Shown: positions 17,832 through 25,969 of the stretch, in pieces
Layout: each line of letters opens with the position of its first letter
How positions within the stretch are numbered: position 1 is the stretch's first letter
DNA from: JAJXTN01 sp038230895
GTDB lineage: Bacteria; Patescibacteriota; Saccharimonadia; Saccharimonadales; UBA4665
Reading direction: 5' to 3'
Length of the DNA stretch: 64,000 bases
NCBI GenBank assembly: GCA_038230895.1
Contig: JBBRMJ010000003.1
Coordinates: 1-64,000 of the forward strand
Notes under the pieces: model-generated
Told to the model about the DNA's origin: nothing
Databases searched by the model: none
Seen by the model: the letters and a program-made list of their open reading frames with translations, nothing else
Made by a program: the position numbers and the translations under genes

Positions 17832-18728
17832 CTAGCGGATGATACCGCTGGCGCGGGTGAGGACGAAACCGGCGGTGAAAATGAAGACGAAGGTAATATC
17901 AAGTAAGGGGTGATGGACGACGAACATTTCACCTTGGGTGATGAGACGTCGTAAGCGGAAGCCGTGCCGAATCAAGAACAGTGTTAGAGCAGCCCCAGCT
18001 ATGGCTGACAGGGCCAGGGCGCTCCATGTGGCGCGACCGCCGGTCAGTAGCTGGATACGGGCGACTGGCTTAGCAGATAATTCTGTTGATGTGGTCTGCG
18101 GTGCGTGATCGGGTACGGTGAAGGTGATATTGGCAACTGAGCCAACTGGTTCAGCATATTCAGCCACGACCACCGTTACTGGACCTTTTCCTTGGAAATT
18201 CGGTGAGCTGGCAATGCCGAACCCGACGTTTTGATACTGTGCATTCAGGATATTGGCGCGGTGTTCTGGACTATTCATCCAGCCAGTGACGGTGGCGCTG
18301 GCATTCGTAAAACCATAGGCTAGATTTTCACCAGCCAATTGGTAGTTGTAGCCGGCAGCAGTGATAAAGGTCCAGGGTGTCTGGCCATCGGGGCTATTAT
18401 GTGACCAGTAATCGTGGCTGACCATATCATTCGCCTTGGCTTGTGCCGCGGCTGTGAGTTGCGGACTCAAGGTGAGCGCAGGTTCCTCGGCCTTCGAGCG
18501 GGTGGCGTTTGTCAGGTTGAGTAAACTGTTACTACTGTAGTCATTGTGGGCGCCAAGGACTTGCTGTTGACCATACCAGAAGCTATTAATAGCGATACCC
18601 AAGCCGACGATGCCGAGCATCGGGATATAGGGCCAATAAGCTTTTAGGTAGTTTTTGCTATGCCGGTGGTGAGCACCTTGGCGTTTCTTGTGGTGAGCGG
18701 TAGGTTTTGGTCGGGTTGCGAGTGCCAT
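17832..18728 (-). CDS. CAP-domain (SCP/PR1-like) membrane protein
   Basis: A 298-residue envelope protein. It has a basic N-terminus, a membrane helix near residues 32-50, a CAP domain from about residue 65 to 200 (LLNLTNATRS, HNSPDG, AGENLAYG, WMNSPEHRANILN, VGFGI), and two further hydrophobic segments at the C-terminus (about 233-253 and 270-290). The HNSPDG, GEN and SPEHR elements are the CAP signatures. Bacterial CAP proteins are secreted or surface proteins of varied function. The C-terminal membrane hairpin is unusual. A -10-like TACAAT is 26 bases upstream. Confidence 0.88.
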   Translation of the reverse strand: MALATRPKPTAHHKKRQGAHHRHSKNYLKAYWPYIPMLGIVGLGIAINSFWYGQQQVLGAHNDYSSNSLLNLTNATRSKAEEPALTLSPQLTAAAQAKANDMVSHDYWSHNSPDGQTPWTFITAAGYNYQLAGENLAYGFTNASATVTGWMNSPEHRANILNAQYQNVGFGIASSPNFQGKGPVTVVVAEYAEPVGSVANITFTVPDHAPQTTSTELSAKPVARIQLLTGGRATWSALALSAIAGAALTLFLIRHGFRLRRLITQGEMFVVHHPLLDITFVFIFTAGFVLTRASGIIR

Positions 18729-18773
18729 ATTTTTATTTTTGAATTATCACCATAATTGTACCACAACCACTGT

Positions 18774-19268
18774 TTAGGTAAAACGCAAGTGGTAGAGGGC
18801 CATAGCGGCGGCCTGGACGACATTGAATGATTCTTTGCGACCAAACATCGGTATCTGGACCGCCTCGTCACAGGCTTCCAGTACCGTGGGTTCTAGACCC
18901 TCGACTTCGCGGCCGACCACGAGAGCAATCTTGTCTGGTGCTTGGAATTTGGGAAGCTCGAGGCTCTCAGGTGTCTGTTCAAGCGCTACAATGCGATAAC
19001 CCTGACTCTTGAGGCCCATAATAGCTTTGATGATATCATCGTGATGCTCCCAGGGTTGGAGTTTTTGGGCGTCGAGTGCAGTTTTCGTAATCTGCCGATC
19101 CAGCTTCTGGGCGATATGCGGCAATCGCTCATCGCCAGACATGGCCGGATAGGGCGTATAGCCGGTGAGCAATACTTTTTCGACACCAAGACCTTCAGCA
19201 GTCCGCAATAGCGATCCAACATTGTGTGTACTACGTAGGTTGTGAGCAATTATGATTATCTGCCGCAT
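18774..19268 (-). CDS. SpoU/TrmH-type RNA 2'-O-methyltransferase
   Basis: A 164-residue SPOUT enzyme that should 2'-O-methylate tRNA or rRNA using S-adenosylmethionine. Motif 1 is AHNLRSTHNVGSLLRTAEG, motif 2 is VVGREVEGL and motif 3 is IPMFGRKESFNVVQAAAMAL, which together form the trefoil knot. The usual 'SLNV' is SFNV here. The exact RNA target is not clear. The start codon sits 6 bases from a -10-like TAGAAT on its own strand. Confidence 0.92.
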   Translation of the reverse strand: MRQIIIIAHNLRSTHNVGSLLRTAEGLGVEKVLLTGYTPYPAMSGDERLPHIAQKLDRQITKTALDAQKLQPWEHHDDIIKAIMGLKSQGYRIVALEQTPESLELPKFQAPDKIALVVGREVEGLEPTVLEACDEAVQIPMFGRKESFNVVQAAAMALYHLRFT

Positions 19269-19274
19269 GCAGCC

Positions 19275-19280
19275 ATTCTA
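19275..19280 (-). promoter_or_regulatory. Predicted -10 box of the SpoU-type gene (leaderless)
   Basis: Read on the minus strand, TAGAAT ends 6 bases before the ATG at 19268. There is no ribosome-binding site in between. Confidence 0.55.
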
Positions 19281-19312
19281 TAACCTATCAGCCAAAAGCA
19301 ATAAACTCTGAC

Positions 19313-19341
19313 TTTAGAATCAATCCGCTAGCGGTTATACT
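19313..19341 (+). promoter_or_regulatory. Promoter of the pilus ATPase gene
   Basis: TTTAGA (19313-19318), 17 bases, then TATACT (19336-19341). The ATG follows after 9 bases; AAGGAG in that gap is only 2 bases from the ATG, so the transcript is leaderless or nearly so. Confidence 0.55.
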
Positions 19342-19350
19342 AAGGAGTAT

Positions 19351-20958
19351 ATGAGTCAAGATGCCCGCTTAGACGAGGAACAATCGACCCAACGCCGTGC
19401 CCGTGTATTGGGTATGAGTTATTTTGATGCCTCCCAGGCTGTTGAGAAGCCGTTGTACCGTGATATTCTGACGGTCCCCGAGCTCTATCAACTAAAGGTT
19501 ATCCCCGTGCATGTTGATAAGGGTCATATTTTATTCGGGGTGACCACCACAACCTCACAACAGACCATGATTGGTATTCGCCAGCGCTTTATCGACCAAC
19601 GGATTGATTTCGCCATCCTATCCGACACTGGCTACCGCGACTATATGCACCTCTATGATCCGCCAAAGCAGGTGGTGTACCAGGATATCAGTCTCAACGA
19701 TGCGGGTAGTAGCAGTCAGGTAGAGCAGGTGTCGCTGACACTAGACCAAGTCCGGGCTGACGATATGCTGGCCTATTTGGTGACCCAGGCCCACAATTTA
19801 GATGCCTCTGACATTCATATTGAAACTGAAGTTGACGATGTCAGGATCCGCCTCCGGATCGATGGTGTATTACATTCTATTGCACGAATAAGTAAGGAAA
19901 AGTACCGTACATTGGTAGCAGTTATCGCCAGTGTCGGCAATGTCTCGACTTCGGCCAATGAAGCACAGCAAGGCCATATCGCTCAAAAGGTAACCATGGC
20001 GGACGGTCGACAGGTTGATGTCAATTTGCGACTTGAGACAGTACCGACTATCAATGGCATGGACATCGTCATGCGTCTCTTCAATATGGACCAGTCGATG
20101 TATACCCTCGATCGTCTGGGCCTATCGTCTGCCGAACGAGCAGTGGTAGACGGTATCATCGCCAAACCTTCAGGGCTGGTGATGGTAGTCGGTCCGACCG
20201 GTTCTGGCAAGACTACCACGCTGTATTCGATGCTCAATTCACTCAACAATGATGAGCGCAAAATTATCACGATTGAAGATCCAGTCGAGTATCAATTCGC
20301 TGGCATCACCCAAATATCAGTTACGAGCTCGGCTGGTGGCAATGATGCCAGTTTCGCTGATAAGTTACGGGCCACCTTGCGGCTTGATCCGGACATCGTT
20401 ATGGTGGGTGAGATTCGGGATATGGATACTGCTAAAACTGCCTTGCAAGCAGCTCTGACTGGCCACCTCGTACTGACTACCTTCCACGCGAGCTCGGCCG
20501 CAGCGGCCCTGACTCGCATGGCTGACACTATCGGCCAGAATCCGCTCTTTGTCTCCGCGATTCGTCTCGTCATGGCCCAGCGATTGGTACGGCGCCTTGA
20601 TGATAGTTCGAAGCAGGCCTACTCCCCCTCGGAAGCCGAATGGAAACAGATCAATGATATTATGGCGACGCTACCTGAAGGCGCAGAACGCCCCAATCTC
20701 GAAGGCCTACAACTTTACAAGCCCGGCAGCTCACCAGAGAACCCCTATGGTTTCAAAGGCCAACTCGCTATACGCGAACAGTTCACCATGGACGGCGAAA
20801 TCCGCTCACTACTAGAAGAGGGCCGTAAAGTGTTGTCGACACATGAGATAGATGCTGCCGCCAGTCGCAGCGGTATGCGCACCATGGCGCAAGACGCCAT
20901 GCTCAAAGTGATTGCCGGCGAAACCACTCTGGCCGAAATCGCCCGCGTCATCGGTTAG
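19351..20958 (+). CDS. Type IV pilus / type II secretion assembly ATPase (PilB/GspE family)
   Basis: This 535-residue ATPase powers assembly of type IV pilus-like filaments at the inner face of the membrane. It has an N-terminal GspE-N type domain, the Walker A GPTGSGKTTTLYSM, the Asp box TIEDPVEYQ, Walker B RLDPDIVMVGEIRD and the His box TGHLVLTTFHASSAA. The tetracysteine zinc motif found in many GspE/PilB proteins is absent; a Lys/Pro-rich insertion (about residues 430-470) stands near that place. No other pilus gene is in the window, so partners must be elsewhere. Confidence 0.93.
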   Translation: MSQDARLDEEQSTQRRARVLGMSYFDASQAVEKPLYRDILTVPELYQLKVIPVHVDKGHILFGVTTTTSQQTMIGIRQRFIDQRIDFAILSDTGYRDYMHLYDPPKQVVYQDISLNDAGSSSQVEQVSLTLDQVRADDMLAYLVTQAHNLDASDIHIETEVDDVRIRLRIDGVLHSIARISKEKYRTLVAVIASVGNVSTSANEAQQGHIAQKVTMADGRQVDVNLRLETVPTINGMDIVMRLFNMDQSMYTLDRLGLSSAERAVVDGIIAKPSGLVMVVGPTGSGKTTTLYSMLNSLNNDERKIITIEDPVEYQFAGITQISVTSSAGGNDASFADKLRATLRLDPDIVMVGEIRDMDTAKTALQAALTGHLVLTTFHASSAAAALTRMADTIGQNPLFVSAIRLVMAQRLVRRLDDSSKQAYSPSEAEWKQINDIMATLPEGAERPNLEGLQLYKPGSSPENPYGFKGQLAIREQFTMDGEIRSLLEEGRKVLSTHEIDAAASRSGMRTMAQDAMLKVIAGETTLAEIARVIG

Positions 20959-20965
20959 AACATCT

Positions 20966-20993
20966 TTTACAGAAACCAAATACCTGTTAAAGT
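20966..20993 (+). promoter_or_regulatory. Promoter of the whiB-like gene (leaderless)
   Basis: TTTACA (20966-20971), 16 bases, then TAAAGT (20988-20993). An ATG at 21000 follows after 6 bases, matching the spacing seen at many genes here, and helps choose this start. Confidence 0.5.
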
Positions 20994-20999
20994 ATGTAT

Positions 21000-21578
21000 A
21001 TGGCGAGGAGCTTTGAAAGCCCAATGACTGATGAGTTAGCGGAAGCTATTTTCCGCACACCCCCGGACATAGATCCGGGCGCGCCGTTATCACCGGCTAA
21101 TGTACAAAGGGATACCGCAAAGATAAGCCAGCCTGACGCAGACTGGGTTGGTTTCAAGGAACGTTTAGCATTGAATCTCGCACATGCTGAGGCAGTGACA
21201 CTGGTGGCTGCACAGTTGCACGAAGAAGGCCGGGAGAATCAGGATACTATTAAGCCACAAATAGCACGCAGCCATCCGACAGTGCCAAAAAATACTTTAC
21301 TACCGACCAAAGCCGCACCTGATAATCTGGATTTGCCATGGTGGCATCGGACGGCATGTAAAGACCAAACTGAGTTATTTGTTGGACCTGATAGCGAGTG
21401 TAAGACATGGAAACCAATCAGAGAAAGTATGGCTAAGGCCATTTGTAAACGGTGTACGGTTCGCTCGGAGTGTTTAGCAGACGCGCTAAAACATAATGAA
21501 AAAACTGGTGTTTGGGGTGGTATGGGCGAAGACGAACGCGAGGAGCTCAGAGTATCGCGTCGAGCCTTGACAAGATAG
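21000..21578 (+). CDS. WhiB-family iron-sulfur transcriptional regulator
   Basis: A 192-residue protein whose C-terminal part is a complete WhiB (Wbl) domain. It has the first Cys in WWHRTACKD, the Asp/Glu-rich loop ELFVGPD, the CKRCxxxxxC cluster (AICKRCTVRSEC), and the GVWGG turn followed by a basic tail (DEREELRVSRRALTR). The four cysteines should hold a [4Fe-4S] cluster and the protein would bind RNA-polymerase sigma factor and DNA. WhiB proteins are known mainly from Actinobacteria and their phages. The N-terminal 110 residues are long and low in complexity. Other in-frame ATGs at 20994 and 21024 are possible; 21000 fits the promoter best. Confidence 0.9.
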   Translation: MARSFESPMTDELAEAIFRTPPDIDPGAPLSPANVQRDTAKISQPDADWVGFKERLALNLAHAEAVTLVAAQLHEEGRENQDTIKPQIARSHPTVPKNTLLPTKAAPDNLDLPWWHRTACKDQTELFVGPDSECKTWKPIRESMAKAICKRCTVRSECLADALKHNEKTGVWGGMGEDEREELRVSRRALTR

Positions 21579-21662
21579 TCAATAAAACTGACGCCCGGAA
21601 GGCGTAGAACCTGATTATAGGTTGACGATTTATATGCAATACTGCACCCTTGGAGGACAGGC

Positions 21663-21691
21663 TTGCAACAGAGATGGATATCCTGTACAAT
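21663..21691 (+). promoter_or_regulatory. Promoter of rplS
   Basis: TTGCAA (21663-21668), 17 bases, then TACAAT (21686-21691), 9 bases before ATG 21701. This supports the short L19 start over the upstream in-frame ATG 21674 and TTG 21650. Confidence 0.55.
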
Positions 21692-21700
21692 AGTCCGGAT

Positions 21701-22234
21701 ATGAAGAGTTTAGTGCAGGAAATTAGTGACCAGTACAAGAAGTCAGCCGTTGTCGATGTCAAAAGTGGCGACACTGTCAAAGTGCACCAGAAAATTCGTG
21801 AAGGTAGCAAAGAGCGCGTTCAGATTTTCCAGGGCCTGGTCATCCGCACCGATAACAAGGGTAGTCACACCAGCCGCATCACTGTCCGACGTATTGCCAG
21901 CGGCATCGGTGTCGAGAAGAGCTTCCTACTCCACAGCCCTTTAGTCGTCCAAGTCGAAGTTACCAAGCGTAGCAAAGTCCGACGCAACTACTTGAGCTAC
22001 ATGCGTCAACGTACTGGTAAATCAGCCCGCATGACCGGTGTCGAGTTTGACCGCGAAGCAGTCAACTCCGTCCACGACGCTGTCGCCGAAGCCGAAGAAG
22101 CCAAGCTCAAGGAGCAGGTTGCTGTCGAAGCTGAATCCAAGCACGCCGAGAAAGCTGCTGAAGAAGCCGCCGACGAAGCTAAAGCTGCTGAAGCTCTCGC
22201 TAAGCACAACGAAGCCGCCGACGAAGCCAAGTAA
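21701..22234 (+). CDS. rplS: 50S ribosomal protein L19 with long C-terminal tail
   Basis: L19 sits at the 30S-50S interface. From ATG 21701 the protein begins MKSLVQEISDQ and continues with VKSGDTVKVHQKI and RVQIFQGLVI, aligning with the usual L19 start. The core ends near residue 115 (RRNYLSYMRQRTGK). About 60 further residues form an Ala/Glu/Lys-rich, probably helical tail absent from standard L19 (about 115 residues). Upstream in-frame starts (TTG 21650, ATG 21674) would add residues without homology, and the GGAGG at 21652-21656 is too far from ATG 21674 to be convincing. A terminator follows. Confidence 0.92.
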   Translation: MKSLVQEISDQYKKSAVVDVKSGDTVKVHQKIREGSKERVQIFQGLVIRTDNKGSHTSRITVRRIASGIGVEKSFLLHSPLVVQVEVTKRSKVRRNYLSYMRQRTGKSARMTGVEFDREAVNSVHDAVAEAEEAKLKEQVAVEAESKHAEKAAEEAADEAKAAEALAKHNEAADEAK

Positions 22235-22258
22235 ATAATCCAGTTACGCAGTTTGAAT

Positions 22259-22280
22259 GCCTCCTTAGTGGAGGTTTTTT
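22259..22280 (+). terminator. Intrinsic terminator after rplS
   Basis: CCTCC, a 5-base loop TTAGT, GGAGG, then six T residues. It separates rplS from rnhB. Confidence 0.8.
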
Positions 22281-22295
22281 AAAACTCGAAACTGT

Positions 22296-22301
22296 TAGAA
22301 T
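22296..22301 (+). promoter_or_regulatory. Predicted -10 box of rnhB (leaderless)
   Basis: TAGAAT ends 6 bases before the rnhB ATG, just after the rplS terminator. No ribosome-binding site lies between. Confidence 0.6.
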
Positions 22302-22307
22302 AGGGTC

Positions 22308-22874
22308 ATGATAACTGTCGGGATTGATGAAGTAGGGAGGGGTTGTTGGGCGGGCCCAGTAGTGGCTGGGGCCGTGATTCTGAAGGCACCGATCACTGGA
22401 CTGAAGGACTCCAAGTTATTAACAAAGAAGCAGCGTGAGTCACTGACAGAACAGATCAAATCTCAGGCATTGGCAATTGGCATCGGGTGGGTCGAACCGG
22501 CAATTATTGACCGGATTGGGCTCAGTCGAGCGGTGCAATTAGCAATGGAACGGGCACTGGAACAGATATCTATCGACTATGATGAGATTATCATCGACGG
22601 CAGCCTGAACTTTATGAAATATAACCCCAAAGCCCGTGCGCTTATCAAAGCCGACAGTTTGATCCCGGCTGTTAGTGCTGCAAGCATCGTCGCTAAAGTA
22701 GCTCGTGATGAATATATGGCCAACCTCGGCGCCACATATATGGTTTATGATTTCGGGAGGCATGTCGGTTATGGTACGGCCTTACATCTCGAAAGGCTGA
22801 AACAGCATGGCGTGAGTGATATTCATCGTTTGAGCTACAAGCCGATTCAAGCATTGCTCTCCGCCGAGGCCTGA
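22308..22874 (+). CDS. rnhB: Ribonuclease HII
   Basis: RNase HII removes ribonucleotides and RNA from RNA-DNA hybrids. The 188-residue protein has the N-terminal GIDEVGRGCWAGPVVAGAV signature with catalytic Asp and Glu, GLKDSKLLTKKQRE, the Asp in IIIDGSLNF, and SIVAKVARDEYM with the last metal-binding Asp. All active-site residues are present. It is followed by yraN, a common neighbour of rnhB in bacteria. Confidence 0.97.
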   Translation: MITVGIDEVGRGCWAGPVVAGAVILKAPITGLKDSKLLTKKQRESLTEQIKSQALAIGIGWVEPAIIDRIGLSRAVQLAMERALEQISIDYDEIIIDGSLNFMKYNPKARALIKADSLIPAVSAASIVAKVARDEYMANLGATYMVYDFGRHVGYGTALHLERLKQHGVSDIHRLSYKPIQALLSAEA

Positions 22875-22934
22875 GCGGATATCTTGATATGTTAATTAGG
22901 TCTTGTTTCCAGCTCAGAAGTGCATGATATAGGC

Positions 22935-22940
22935 TACAAT
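22935..22940 (+). promoter_or_regulatory. Predicted -10 box of yraN (leaderless)
   Basis: TACAAT ends 6 bases before ATG 22947, which selects this start over the in-frame ATG at 22920. Confidence 0.6.
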
Positions 22941-22946
22941 AGTCGC

Positions 22947-23291
22947 ATGAATACCACAGAAGCCGGCCGTAAAGCCGAAACAGCAGCTGCTGTATACCTC
23001 GAGATGCGTGGCTATACAATCATCGAACGTAACTGGCGACGTCCCCGTTGCGAGGTCGATATCATTGCCAGCAAGGACAAAGTTATGTATTTCGTCGAAG
23101 TGAAATACCGTTTCAACGACGACCAAGGGGGTGGACTAGAAGCCATCACGACGAGCAAACTGAAGAAAATGAATTTCGCAGCTGACATCTGGGTACAGGA
23201 AACCAAATGGCAGGGCGAATACTCGCTGGCCGCCGTCGAGATTGCTGGCGACAACTACAGCGTCATGCACTTCATCGATAATGTTTACTAA
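22947..23291 (+). CDS. yraN: UPF0102 (YraN) endonuclease-like protein
   Basis: A 114-residue protein of the UPF0102 family, which has a restriction-endonuclease-like fold and is thought to act on DNA. The start MNTTEAGRKAETAAAVYLE, the ERNWR strand, CEVDIIASKD and VEVKYR carry the conserved E..D...EVK pattern. ATG 22947 gives the normal family N-terminus; ATG 22920 would add nine unrelated residues. The stop overlaps that of pepN by 4 bases. Confidence 0.93.
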   Translation: MNTTEAGRKAETAAAVYLEMRGYTIIERNWRRPRCEVDIIASKDKVMYFVEVKYRFNDDQGGGLEAITTSKLKKMNFAADIWVQETKWQGEYSLAAVEIAGDNYSVMHFIDNVY

Positions 23292-25840
23292 ATTTTGAAG
23301 TACTTCTGGAGGGGCTTCAGGTCACGCTTTTTCCAGGCAGCCTGCCACTCGATGGTCTCGATGGCTTGTTTGACGGGGCGTTCGAAGGCCGGGCTCATGT
23401 GACTATTGAAGAAGGCGCTAAACTCGGGTAGGAAGGCAGCGTCACTAAATGATTGACCTGCATAGACGGGCATTCGGAAAAAGCTCAGATCGGTGCCGAT
23501 GTTGGCGTGCAACCATTCCCAATGGCTCGTCAACCACTCCCAGGTAATTTGGCGAGCATGGCGGTTCATGAAGGAGTAAGCAACCCAGTATGCCGCGTCT
23601 TGTAGACGAACTTCGTCGCTGGTAATCATCGCCAGCGCACGGTGAATAAGCTCTTTCTGGTGGAAGCCGGTCATAGCTCCGGCCAGTGTGACCCGTTCCT
23701 CGCTGTTCTTGCTGGCGTTATGCATAGCCAGCAACTTATCAAAATCTGTCGCATCACCCAGTCGAGCGATGGTTCCATACACGACACCCCGTAAATCAGG
23801 ATGCACGTCCTCGGGCTTTTTCATGCTGTGGAATCGGTGCTTAGCTTCCGCGACGACCGTTGGTTCCTCTGCAAAAGACGATAGGCCTAATATGGTTGGA
23901 CGGAGTAGGAGGTCGAAGTGACCGTCACCGTCCTTTTCTTCCCAGCCCAATCGCGCTAGTTGCTTGGCGGTCAATTCGCGGATAAACGGTCGCAGACCAT
24001 CGCGGATCTGGTCATCATCCATGACGACTCGTATGCTGCCAATCCCTGAGCCAATGACATCCCAGACGACACTACTGTCCTCATCGCCGTAGGCGTGGAG
24101 TAGCTTGAGTACATCGACAGTGCTGCCGTAGCCAGCCTTAGCGGCCTCAAACGCATCACTCAGGACTGCTAAGCGAGCCACTTCATGTAATTGACCATCA
24201 GCGACGGCTGTCGCTAATCGTTCCAAATGATGGCTGTCATAGACGGTGCGAAAAAAGCTATCGCGACCTTGATTCAGTACCGTACTGCCGGTGATGGTCG
24301 TGGCTGGCACTTCCTGTTGTTCTGCCTCGAGTGTCTCGATACCCAACGGATGATTCGGGAGGAGTGGAATCGGCCAGCTTGTCGCTTCTTTTTTGGCCGC
24401 GGGGTTCAGGTAGAATCGCTCTTGGCGCAATGTCGGCTTTGGCCCAGTCAGTGTCGCGTGGATGATGGGATAGCCGCTTTGTGAGGTCCAGGCACTCATG
24501 AACTGCTTGACCGGGCGTTTTGATACCTCTTCCAGTGCCGCCCAGAGGTCGACCGTATTGGTGTTGCCGTAGGCATGGCGCTTGAGGTAGAGGCGCAATC
24601 CGTCACGAAAATCTTCACCACCGAGATAATCGTGCAACATCAGCAACACGCTGGCACCTTTTTCGTAACTAATAGCATCGAAAATGGTTCGAATTTCATC
24701 GGGATGATGGACTTCGACTTCTATCGGATGGGTGTTCTCAAGCGCATCTTGCTTGAGCGCCAAACCTTGTTCATCGATTATGAACTGCGTCCAGACTTTC
24801 CAATTTGGAAAGAGATGATCTACCGCCAGATAGCTCATCCAGCTTGCGAAACTCTCATTCAGCCAGAGATCATTCCACCAGCGCATAGTGACTAAGTTGC
24901 CGAACCATTGATGAGTCAACTCGTGGGCGACAACATTCGCGACGTATTGTTTCAGGTGCAGGCTGGTGTTTTTGGGGTCCACCAGCAGCGCTTGCTCACG
25001 AAAAGTGATCAGCCCCCAGTTTTCCATAGCGCCGCTCGCGAAATCGGGCAGGGCTACCAAGTCACACTTGGCTAACGGATACGGAATGTCAAAGTAGTCG
25101 TTATAAAATTCTAATGTTTTAACCGCGCAATCGACTGCAAAATCAGCATGTTTGACATGTTCTGGCGTCGCATAGGCCCGCACGATGACGCCGTCCTTGG
25201 TCTTGCCTTCGGCGAAGCTGAGTTCGCCATAAATAAAGGCTAGTAGGTAGGTAGACATTTTGGGGGTGGGCTCGAAGCTACTCCACAGCTTGCCGCCGCG
25301 AGTCTTTTGATGCTTAACTGGCGTATTGGCCAGGACAGTCTCGTGGAGCGGCGTCAGTAATTCAAGGTCAAAGATGGCTTTGGCTTCCGGCTCATCAATG
25401 CAGGGAAAAGCCTCACGAGCATGGTGGCTCTCGAACTGGGTAGCTATTAAACTCTGCTTGACGCCTTTCAACTCAAAATTACAAGGGTATATGCCATTCA
25501 TCTGGCGCGAAATCAGGCCACTAAACTTCAGTGTCACTTCGTAGCTGCCTGGATAGAGCATTTCGGTGGCATGCAAACGGACTTCGTCATAGGATTGTTG
25601 GAGATTAATACGATCGACAACTATGGCATGCTCGCCCTTTTTGTCTCGTTTGACAATGGTTGCTTCGGTGACGGTCAGGCCTTTCTGGTGGAAGGTTAAA
25701 CGCTGAGATGGCCGTCCGGTCTTCTTACCAATAATCGTCACACGACCGCGAAAGGTCAGCGCCTCACGGTCCGGTTCTAGTGACAAATCATAATGCTCCG
25801 GCTGAAACTGCTCGTACAGCCGCGTAACGTTTTTACCCAT
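23288..25840 (-). CDS. pepN: M1-family metallo-aminopeptidase
   Basis: An 850-residue cytosolic aminopeptidase of the M1 (PepN/APN) family that trims N-terminal residues from peptides. The exopeptidase motif is GAMENWGLITF and the zinc site is VAHELTHQWFGNLVTM followed by LNESFASW, giving HExxH plus the distal Glu. An ERAP1-like C-terminal helical domain follows. No signal peptide is present. In organisms that lack amino-acid synthesis, such an enzyme would recover amino acids from imported peptides; that role is inferred. The minus-strand start has TAGACT 8 bases upstream. Confidence 0.95.
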   Translation of the reverse strand: MGKNVTRLYEQFQPEHYDLSLEPDREALTFRGRVTIIGKKTGRPSQRLTFHQKGLTVTEATIVKRDKKGEHAIVVDRINLQQSYDEVRLHATEMLYPGSYEVTLKFSGLISRQMNGIYPCNFELKGVKQSLIATQFESHHAREAFPCIDEPEAKAIFDLELLTPLHETVLANTPVKHQKTRGGKLWSSFEPTPKMSTYLLAFIYGELSFAEGKTKDGVIVRAYATPEHVKHADFAVDCAVKTLEFYNDYFDIPYPLAKCDLVALPDFASGAMENWGLITFREQALLVDPKNTSLHLKQYVANVVAHELTHQWFGNLVTMRWWNDLWLNESFASWMSYLAVDHLFPNWKVWTQFIIDEQGLALKQDALENTHPIEVEVHHPDEIRTIFDAISYEKGASVLLMLHDYLGGEDFRDGLRLYLKRHAYGNTNTVDLWAALEEVSKRPVKQFMSAWTSQSGYPIIHATLTGPKPTLRQERFYLNPAAKKEATSWPIPLLPNHPLGIETLEAEQQEVPATTITGSTVLNQGRDSFFRTVYDSHHLERLATAVADGQLHEVARLAVLSDAFEAAKAGYGSTVDVLKLLHAYGDEDSSVVWDVIGSGIGSIRVVMDDDQIRDGLRPFIRELTAKQLARLGWEEKDGDGHFDLLLRPTILGLSSFAEEPTVVAEAKHRFHSMKKPEDVHPDLRGVVYGTIARLGDATDFDKLLAMHNASKNSEERVTLAGAMTGFHQKELIHRALAMITSDEVRLQDAAYWVAYSFMNRHARQITWEWLTSHWEWLHANIGTDLSFFRMPVYAGQSFSDAAFLPEFSAFFNSHMSPAFERPVKQAIETIEWQAAWKKRDLKPLQKYFKI

Positions 25841-25848
25841 ATATATTT

Positions 25849-25854
25849 AGTCTA
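25849..25854 (-). promoter_or_regulatory. Predicted -10 box of pepN (leaderless)
   Basis: On the minus strand TAGACT ends 8 bases before the pepN ATG; the intervening bases are all A and T and have no Shine-Dalgarno site. Confidence 0.5.
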
Positions 25855-25902
25855 TCATCTATAAAGTTCGGCGTCATCTTGAACTCTGCTTCGGTACTGA
25901 AA

Positions 25903-25931
25903 TTGACTTAATCAAGGCCGCAAGCTATAAT
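25903..25931 (+). promoter_or_regulatory. Strong sigma70-type promoter of nusA
   Basis: TTGACT (25903-25908), exactly 17 bases, then TATAAT (25926-25931). Transcription should start near 25938. It is the best-formed promoter in the window. Confidence 0.85.
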
Positions 25932-25944
25932 GTTGCTTAGCAAG

Positions 25945-25969
25945 TCCGGCCAAATAGGTCGGATTTTTT
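25945..25969 (+). terminator. Leader terminator (attenuator) before nusA
   Basis: TCCGGCC, loop AAATA, GGTCGGA (one G-T pair), then six T residues. It begins about 7 bases after the predicted start site and 48 bases before the nusA ATG. The nearest upstream plus-strand gene ends 2.6 kb earlier and the neighbour is on the other strand, so it is not a terminator of an upstream gene. Confidence 0.8.

Noticed and set aside
21591..21605. Hairpin ACGCC-CGGAA-GGCGT upstream of rplS as a terminator for whiB
   Set aside because: No T tract follows; it may be a weak structure but is not supported as an intrinsic terminator.
21652..21656. GGAGG as ribosome-binding site of rplS
   Set aside because: The nearest in-frame ATG (21674) is 17 bases away and gives a non-family N-terminus; a promoter just before ATG 21701 explains the start better.
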